Below, piece by piece: positions 62,001 through 64,000 of a stretch of 64,000 bases of DNA. Source of the DNA: Drosophila persimilis (lineage: Eukaryota; Arthropoda; Insecta; Diptera; Drosophilidae); assembly GCF_003286085.1 (NCBI RefSeq), contig NW_020825329.1:1426001-1490000 (forward strand), read 5' to 3'. The notes beneath the pieces were generated by a model, which worked only from the letters and a program-made list of their open reading frames with translations, made no database searches and was not told the DNA's origin. A program made the translations under genes and the position numbers. Within the stretch, counting starts at the first letter, position 1. Each line of letters starts with the position of its first letter.

Positions 62001-64000
62001 GAAAAAGGAAGTCTGCACGAAAGAAAACGTTAAGGTGTCCCATGTTGACTACAATACTAAGCTTAAAGTCACCAGTGCCACACGGGCCGATTCAGGCCTA
62101 TATACCGTATACGCGGAGAACATAAACGGCGAGGACAGTGCTGACGTAAAGGTCACTGTGATCGACAAACCTTCTCCGCCCAATGGTCCTCTTAAAGTTG
62201 ATGATGTTCATGCCGAGGGTTGCACTCTGCATTGGAACCCGCCTGATGACGATGGTGGCCAGCCAATTGAAAACTACTTGGTGGAAAAACTCGATGAAGT
62301 CACGGGGCGTTGGGTGCCAGCAGGAGAGACAGACGGGCCAACCACCAACTTCAAGGTTAAGGGCTTAACACCTGGACATAAGTATAAGTTCCGAGTACGT
62401 GCCAAAAACCGTCAAGGAACTTCAGATCCGCTTACAACACCTCATGCAACTGAAGCCAAGAACCCCTACGATGAACCTACAAAGCCTGGCACACCAACAA
62501 TCAAGGACTTCGATAAAGATTTCGTTGATTTAGAATGGGCTAGACCAGAAAGCGATGGAGGCTCTCCTATTAGTGGGTACATCATTGAAAAGCGTGATAA
62601 GTACTCACCCGACTGGGAGAAGTGTGCGGAGGTCAGCGGCGACGTACCCAATGGGCACGTTCCCGACTTAATTGAGGGTGTCAAATACGAATTCCGTGTT
62701 AGGGCTGTCAACAAAGCTGGCCCAGGCATTCCGAGTGATGCAACTGAACCACATGTGGCTCGCCCCAAGAACCTGCCACCGAAGATAGATCGCAACTTTA
62801 TGTCAGATATAAAAATCAAGGCTGGAAATGTGTTCGAATTCAATGTACCAGTTATTGGTGAGCCGACTCCAAGCAAGGAATGGACGCATGAAGATAGCAT
62901 GGTCATAAACTCAGACAGAGTAAAGATTTCCAATAATGATGAGCGCACAAAGTTGCGTATTCTGGATGCCAAACGATCCGACTCAGGAGCCTACACATTA
63001 CTAGCCCGCAATGCAAATGGTGTTGATAGGCACACCGTTAAAGTCATCGTTCTGGACGTACCAAGTACACCCGAAGGTCCATTGCGTCCGGATGAAGTCA
63101 CTAAAAACTCAATAGGCTTGCGTTGGAGGCCTCCCAAGGACGACGGTGGCTCAGAAATAACGCATTATATTGTTGAAAAAATGGACAACGATGCAATGCG
63201 GTGGGTGCCAGTCGGAGAATGCGCCGGCACCGAAATCCGAGCCGATAATCTGATCGAAAATCATGACTACAGCTTCAGGGTCCGTGCTGTTAATAAGCAG
63301 GGCCAATCGCAACCATTGGGGACCATCCAGCCAATAACAGCTAAAGATCCATACTCACATCCAGACAAGCCCGGTCAACCGCAGGCTGTGGATTGGGGCA
63401 AAGATTTTGTCGACCTGGAGTGGGGAGCACCAAAGCGGGATGGCGGATCGCCTATTATATCGTACACTGTGGAAAAAAGACCCAAGTTTGGACAATGGGA
63501 ACGTGCTGCAGTGGTTCCTGGCGATGAACTGAAGGCCCATATACCCGACTTGACCGATGGTGGGGAATACCAATTCCGCGTTATTGCAGTTAACCGAGGT
63601 GGTCCGAGCGATCCGTCTGATCCATCCAGCACAGTAATTTGCAAGCCTCGCTTCTTAGCTCCATACTTCGACAAGTCCCTTTTGAATGATATCACAGTTC
63701 ATGCAGGAAAACGTTTAGGCTGGACTTTGCCCATAGAGGCCTCGCCAAAACCATCTATTCAATGGTTGTATAATGGCAAGGAAATAGGTCCAACTTCACG
63801 TGTAGAATCGAATCTTTTCCAAAACGAACTCACTTTTGAAATTCCTTCGGCACTGCGAAGTGACGAGGGCCGCTACACACTTGTACTAAAGAACGAACAC
63901 GGCTCATTTGATGCATCAGCGCACGCCACTGTTTTGGATCGGCCGTCTCCCCCTAAAGGCCCTCTGGATATTTCAAAGATAAGCAGAGATGGCTGCCATT
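28688..64000 (+). CDS. bt: bent, projectin (titin/twitchin-like giant muscle protein), N-terminal two thirds, cut by window edge
   Basis: Projectin is a sarcomeric giant kinase that links thick filaments to the Z-disc in insect flight muscle and lies along the A-band elsewhere; it contributes to passive stiffness. About 40 exons (listed below) give roughly 5,930 codons if all are used; the D. melanogaster protein is near 9,000 residues. Domain order: Ig1-Ig8 (28688-35165), PEVK-like extensible region (35166-47430), Ig9-Ig14 (47480-51725), then twelve complete FnIII-FnIII-Ig triplets and the start of a thirteenth. The start [16 protein letters not shown] matches D. melanogaster bt. All junctions are GT/AG and in phase. 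The protein kinase, C-terminal Ig domains and stop lie to the right of the window. Confidence 0.96.
29362..29383 (+). CDS. bt: bt 22-bp microexon (Ig1-Ig2 linker)
   Basis: ATTTAG acceptor, then bases completing Pro and encoding ADEPKE plus two bases of Lys, then GTAAGC. It joins Ig1 to [10 protein letters not shown] of the next exon and matches the PADEPKEK linker of D. melanogaster projectin. Confidence 0.9.
29384..30571. other. bt intron
   Basis: Non-coding apart from a 96-codon open frame at 29933-30223 of no recognisable family. It contains a pair of perfect 14-base inverted arms at 29963-29976 and 30045-30058. The preceding intron 29001-29361 shows only TACATATGTA and TACTCGTA motifs near 29180-29211. 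Confidence 0.6.
29963..30058. repeat. Inverted repeat, 14-bp perfect arms, 68-base loop
   Basis: TTTCTGTACCTCGA at 29963-29976 is matched by its exact reverse complement at 30045-30058. In a transcript this would form a stable stem inside a bt intron. Confidence 0.8.
30572..30734 (+). CDS. bt: bt exon: Ig2, first half
   Basis: [20 protein letters not shown] through [17 protein letters not shown], with the core Cys (FECRV) and Trp. Ends on a codon before GTATGG. Intron 30735-30841 splits the Ig domain. Confidence 0.95.
30842..30983 (+). CDS. bt: bt exon: Ig2, second half
   Basis: [20 protein letters not shown] through [14 protein letters not shown], containing the [11 protein letters not shown] strand-F motif. 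Ends one base into a Ser codon before GTAAGT. The next intron (30984-31956) holds AT-rich sequence and TACTCGTA copies at 31682, 31871 and 31879. Confidence 0.95.
31957..32098 (+). CDS. bt: bt exon: Ig3, first half
   Basis: [20 protein letters not shown] through DPTPTVT, with Cys in FECRC. Ends two bases into the core Trp codon, before GTACGG. Confidence 0.94.
32336..32536 (+). CDS. bt: bt exon: Ig3, second half
   Basis: Completes Trp, then [17 protein letters not shown] through [14 protein letters not shown]. The F strand reads [11 protein letters not shown]. Ends two bases into a Lys codon before GTAAGC; a 75-bp intron follows. Confidence 0.95.
32612..32913 (+). CDS. bt: bt exon: Ig4
   Basis: [20 protein letters not shown] through [14 protein letters not shown] complete Ig domain with both core Cys (MECIL and YRCNA) and Trp (IWYCS). 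Confidence 0.96.
32914..33765. other. bt intron
   Basis: AT-rich non-coding sequence of about 850 bases. No exon, repeat or element seen. Confidence 0.7.
33766..33989 (+). CDS. bt: bt exon: Ig5, first part
   Basis: [20 protein letters not shown] through [10 protein letters not shown], with Cys in MKCKC and Trp in VTWYRG. Ends on a codon before GTTCAA; an 80-bp intron follows. Confidence 0.95.
34070..34472 (+). CDS. bt: bt exon: Ig5 end and Ig6
   Basis: [20 protein letters not shown] closes Ig5; a short acidic linker (EPEPEGEGP) leads to Ig6 ([16 protein letters not shown] through [13 protein letters not shown]). Ends one base into an Ile codon. Confidence 0.96.
34564..35528 (+). CDS. bt: bt exon: Ig7, Ig8 and start of the PEVK-like region
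   Basis: [20 protein letters not shown] starts Ig7 and [16 protein letters not shown] starts Ig8. From about 35166 the sequence turns to charged repeats ([13 protein letters not shown]) and acidic or Gln-rich stretches. I end the exon at ACG before GTTAGT (35529) because the phase matches the following phase-0 exons; if the donor is skipped the frame runs to a stop at 35700-35702. Confidence 0.85.
35529..36347. other. bt intron, PEVK-like region
   Basis: Its first 174 bases continue the previous frame to a stop. The rest is non-coding, with TACTCGTA copies at 35601 and 35958. Confidence 0.55.
36348..36488 (+). CDS. bt: bt PEVK-region exon with IFGVTLKPV motif
   Basis: TTTTTTAATGCAG acceptor, then [15 protein letters not shown] through [17 protein letters not shown], ending at GAG before GTTTGC. 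Forty-seven codons, phase 0 at both ends. The second half resembles the exon at 40387-40560 ([16 protein letters not shown]). Confidence 0.7.
36489..36947. other. bt intron, PEVK-like region
   Basis: Non-coding, AT-rich. Its 3' end is A- and C-rich rather than pyrimidine-rich, which makes the border with the next exon uncertain. Confidence 0.5.
36948..37499 (+). CDS. bt: bt large PEVK-like exon, Lys/Glu/Pro-rich
   Basis: About 184 codons dominated by Lys, Glu, Pro and Asp ([43 protein letters not shown]). No stop in frame, and it ends at GAG before GTAATG in phase 0. The only AG that fits phase at the start follows ATGAAG at 36947 and lacks a pyrimidine tract, so either the acceptor is weak and regulated or the ATG at 36942 is a start for an internal transcript. 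Confidence 0.75.
37756..37800 (+). CDS. bt: bt 45-bp PEVK-region exon
   Basis: [15 protein letters not shown], between ACCCACAG and GTATGG. It aligns with QQATEQIGLKKVDRK of D. melanogaster projectin. Phase 0 at both ends. Confidence 0.9.
37999..38121 (+). CDS. bt: bt PEVK-region exon
   Basis: [20 protein letters not shown] through [11 protein letters not shown]. Two Arg-Arg-x-Ser motifs. Phase 0 at both ends; matches the D. melanogaster segment KASIVSVKEEISS...SSRRSSLA. Confidence 0.92.
38215..38274 (+). CDS. bt: bt 60-bp PEVK-region exon
   Basis: [20 protein letters not shown], followed by GTAAGT. Another RRSS motif. Phase 0 at both ends. Confidence 0.92.
38458..38556 (+). CDS. bt: bt PEVK-region exon with tandem acceptor
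   Basis: [20 protein letters not shown] through AEKRRTPK. The acceptor reads GCAGCAG, so splicing can start at 38458 or 38461, with or without the first Gln. Confidence 0.92.
38557..39277. other. bt intron, PEVK-like region
   Basis: Non-coding; pyrimidine-rich near 38600-38690. The open frames on both strands at 38690-39030 overlap each other and are not supported by splice sites. Confidence 0.6.
39278..39592 (+). CDS. bt: bt PEVK-region exon with DYERPxLEKYE motif
   Basis: [20 protein letters not shown], then an Ala/Lys/Pro-rich stretch ([12 protein letters not shown]), [20 protein letters not shown] and [15 protein letters not shown]. Ends KNGMPK before GTAACA. Strong match to D. melanogaster. 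Confidence 0.93.
39697..39822 (+). CDS. bt: bt PEVK-region exon with LKPV motif
   Basis: [20 protein letters not shown] through [13 protein letters not shown]. Phase 0 at both ends. Confidence 0.93.
39969..40007 (+). CDS. bt: bt 39-bp PEVK-region exon
   Basis: [13 protein letters not shown] between AATTTCAG and GTAAGT. Phase 0 at both ends; the D. melanogaster counterpart (KEILDLGNKKNNQ) is only loosely similar. Confidence 0.85.
40387..40560 (+). CDS. bt: bt PEVK-region exon with [10 protein letters not shown] motif
   Basis: [20 protein letters not shown] through [16 protein letters not shown] and QAKQLTK. The acceptor reads TAGCAG, a second tandem acceptor that could add one Gln. Preceding intron 40008-40386 has TACATATGTA motifs only. 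Confidence 0.93.
40958..41182 (+). CDS. bt: bt PEVK-region exon with a second DYERPxLEKYE motif
   Basis: [18 protein letters not shown] through [16 protein letters not shown] and STIITPDI-like sequence, ending EPSK before GTAAGC. Preceding intron 40561-40957 is pyrimidine-rich. Confidence 0.93.
41183..42105. other. bt intron, PEVK-like region
   Basis: AT-rich non-coding sequence with a short CTACTAA tandem array at about 41806-41834. No exon seen. Confidence 0.65.
42106..42279 (+). CDS. bt: bt PEVK-region exon, Pro/Arg/Ser-rich
   Basis: [20 protein letters not shown] through [20 protein letters not shown] and INDE. Two RRxS motifs. Nearly identical to D. melanogaster. Confidence 0.95.
42280..43325. 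other. bt intron, PEVK-like region
   Basis: Non-coding. The 3' part (43100-43320) is strongly A- and C-rich on this strand, with many CAACA runs and few pyrimidine tracts before the acceptor. TACTCGTA at 42418 and 42951. Confidence 0.6.
43326..43361 (+). CDS. bt: bt 36-bp microexon, RPGE repeat 1
   Basis: [12 protein letters not shown] between CCATAG and GTAAGA, phase 0 at both ends. Matches [12 protein letters not shown] of D. melanogaster projectin. Confidence 0.92.
43362..45041. other. bt intron, PEVK-like region
   Basis: About 1.7 kb of AT-rich non-coding DNA between the RPGE microexons, with TACATATGTA-type motifs and TACTCGTA at 43475 and 45025. No convincing further exon. Confidence 0.6.
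45042..45074 (+). CDS. bt: bt 33-bp microexon, RPGE repeat 2
   Basis: [11 protein letters not shown] between ATTACAG and GTGAGA, phase 0. Identical to the D. melanogaster segment. Confidence 0.93.
45075..45883. other. bt intron, PEVK-like region
   Basis: Non-coding, about 800 bases. A (CA)n stretch at 45167-45220. No exon seen. Confidence 0.6.
45884..45925 (+). CDS. bt: bt probable 42-bp microexon, RPGE repeat 3
   Basis: [14 protein letters not shown] between GATCATGTTAG and GTCTTA, phase 0 at both ends. The RPGE core matches the two preceding microexons, so this looks like an additional cassette. It is not in the D. melanogaster isoform I remember, and the donor is weak. Confidence 0.6.
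45926..47364. other. bt intron, PEVK-like region
   Basis: Non-coding, AT-rich; contains a 3 x 44 bp tandem array at 46925-47056 and a T-run at 46590-46601. No exon seen. Confidence 0.65.
46925..47056 (+). repeat. Tandem array, 3 x 44 bp
   Basis: Three nearly identical 44-base units starting at 46925, 46969 and 47013, each containing GTTTCATTCCTTGTTAAAG and CATTTCATATGTATTT. It lies in a bt intron. Confidence 0.92.
47365..47512 (+). CDS. bt: bt exon: end of PEVK-like region and start of Ig9
   Basis: [20 protein letters not shown] through [19 protein letters not shown], ending one base into Asp before GTATGT. Two RRPS motifs precede the Ig domain. Confidence 0.95.
47676..48049 (+). CDS. bt: bt exon: Ig9 and basic linker
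   Basis: [20 protein letters not shown] through [14 protein letters not shown], then the conserved linker [15 protein letters not shown] and LPALKKVER. Ends on a codon before GTAAGG. Confidence 0.95.
48050..48587. other. bt intron
   Basis: Non-coding; nothing recognised beyond AT-rich sequence. Confidence 0.6.
48588..48665 (+). CDS. bt: bt probable 78-bp cassette exon
   Basis: [20 protein letters not shown] plus PFRREE between CAATATAG and GTGCGC. Twenty-six codons, phase 0 at both ends, inserted between ER and KVESF, which are adjacent in the D. melanogaster form I remember. It carries an RRPS motif like its neighbours, so optional inclusion is likely. Confidence 0.65.
48666..49964. other. 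bt intron
   Basis: About 1.3 kb, AT-rich, no exon recognised; TACATATGTA-type motifs near 49810. Confidence 0.6.
49965..50090 (+). CDS. bt: bt exon: Ig10, first half
   Basis: [20 protein letters not shown] through PKWLFRKD, ending on a codon before GTAAGT. Confidence 0.95.
50211..50910 (+). CDS. bt: bt exon: Ig10 end, Ig11 and Ig12
   Basis: [15 protein letters not shown] closes Ig10; [17 protein letters not shown] starts Ig11 and [17 protein letters not shown] starts Ig12. Core Cys and Trp residues are present in both. Ends one base into Tyr before GTAAGT. Confidence 0.96.
50992..51345 (+). CDS. bt: bt exon: Ig13 and start of Ig14
   Basis: [20 protein letters not shown] through [15 protein letters not shown], then [19 protein letters not shown]. 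Ends one base into Val. Confidence 0.95.
51529..53238 (+). CDS. bt: bt exon: Ig14 end, FnIII-FnIII-Ig triplet 1, two FnIII of triplet 2
   Basis: [20 protein letters not shown] closes Ig14. FnIII domains start at [14 protein letters not shown] and [14 protein letters not shown]; the Ig begins [13 protein letters not shown]; two more FnIII start at [13 protein letters not shown] and [13 protein letters not shown]. Ends one base into Leu, immediately before the next Ig. Confidence 0.97.
53239..54043. other. bt intron
   Basis: About 800 bases, non-coding. Contains TACATATGTA-type motifs near 53575 and 53940; nothing else recognised. Confidence 0.65.
54044..54943 (+). CDS. bt: bt exon: Ig of triplet 2, two FnIII of triplet 3
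   Basis: [19 protein letters not shown] begins the Ig (HWSWRDD strand). FnIII domains start [15 protein letters not shown] and [15 protein letters not shown]. Ends one base into Leu. Confidence 0.97.
55029..55792 (+). CDS. bt: bt exon: Ig of triplet 3, FnIII and part FnIII of triplet 4
   Basis: [19 protein letters not shown] begins the Ig; FnIII domains start [15 protein letters not shown] and [14 protein letters not shown]. Ends within the second FnIII on a codon (LTTN) before GTAAGT. Confidence 0.96.
55904..56039 (+). CDS. bt: bt exon: rest of the second FnIII of triplet 4
   Basis: [20 protein letters not shown] through [18 protein letters not shown]. The 111-bp intron before it has no in-frame stop. 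Ends one base into Leu. Confidence 0.95.
56218..57108 (+). CDS. bt: bt exon: Ig of triplet 4, two FnIII of triplet 5
   Basis: [19 protein letters not shown] begins the Ig; FnIII start [15 protein letters not shown] and [14 protein letters not shown]. Ends one base into Leu. Confidence 0.97.
57221..59893 (+). CDS. bt: bt exon: Ig of triplet 5, triplets 6 and 7, two FnIII of triplet 8
   Basis: A 2.7-kb exon. Ig domains start [30 protein letters not shown] and [15 protein letters not shown]; FnIII domains start [72 protein letters not shown] and [14 protein letters not shown]. The repeated GESEPL and YxFRVxAVN motifs mark FnIII strands. Ends one base into Leu. Confidence 0.97.
59995..60276 (+). 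CDS. bt: bt exon: Ig of triplet 8
   Basis: [19 protein letters not shown] through [10 protein letters not shown], a complete Ig. Ends one base into Ser; a 59-bp intron follows. Confidence 0.96.
60336..60635 (+). CDS. bt: bt exon: first FnIII of triplet 9
   Basis: [20 protein letters not shown] through [11 protein letters not shown]. One FnIII domain in one exon, phase 1 at both ends. Confidence 0.96.
60698..64000 (+). CDS. bt: bt exon: triplets 9 (rest) to 12 and start of triplet 13, cut by window edge
   Basis: At least 3.3 kb without an intron. FnIII starts include [86 protein letters not shown] and [13 protein letters not shown]. Ig domains start [45 protein letters not shown] and [15 protein letters not shown]. 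The last residues are [15 protein letters not shown] of the next FnIII. Confidence 0.97.

Noticed and set aside
62466-62972. 168-codon minus-strand open frame, with similar ones at 52253-52690, 54264-54662, 55220-55675 and 57757-58173
   Set aside because: All are antisense shadows of projectin FnIII/Ig coding sequence, with the repeated pattern expected from the sense repeats.

Overview
The window looks like Drosophila nuclear DNA from the small dot chromosome (Muller element F). It carries two neighbouring genes in the same orientation: eyeless (ey, a Pax6 transcription factor) and bent (bt, the giant muscle protein projectin). Both were recognised from remembered protein sequence and rebuilt exon by exon from GT/AG borders and codon phase. 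The sequence is AT-rich and full of dispersed TACATATGTA-type motifs. It also holds DINE-1/INE-1 (Helentron) elements resembling those of obscura-group flies, so an obscura-group species is my inference, not a proven assignment.

Layout. Bases 19-409 hold the 3' end of an unidentified plus-strand gene (apparent frameshift at about base 106, then a clean 51-bp intron and a stop). A putative, unidentified minus-strand coding fragment lies at 3327-3719, and a full DINE-1 copy at 4451-5558. ey coding sequence runs from 9425 to 22933 in eight exons. A second, alternative first coding exon (10120-10276) joins the same paired-domain exon. The spliced standard form encodes 839 residues: paired domain about 37-164, homeodomain about 412-471. 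A second DINE-1 copy sits inside ey intron 16235-20779. The ey-bt spacer (22934-28637) ends in a nest of DINE-1 fragments with a tandem duplication and an inserted non-LTR retroelement tail.

bt begins at 28688 and runs off the right edge. About 40 exons give roughly 5,930 codons if all are used. In order they encode eight Ig domains, an extensible PEVK-like region made of many small phase-0 exons (35166-47430), six more Ig domains, and twelve full FnIII-FnIII-Ig triplets plus the start of a thirteenth. The kinase and C-terminal Ig domains lie outside the window.

The two genes are not a functional pathway: ey specifies eye and brain development, and projectin links thick filaments to Z-discs in muscle. 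I see no tRNA, rRNA, CRISPR, prokaryotic or viral gene, and no new multi-gene system. The most useful leads are the unassigned gene ends left of ey, a strongly over-represented octamer (TACTCGTA), the modular PEVK exon set with several possible cassette exons, and a 111-bp bt intron with no stop codon.
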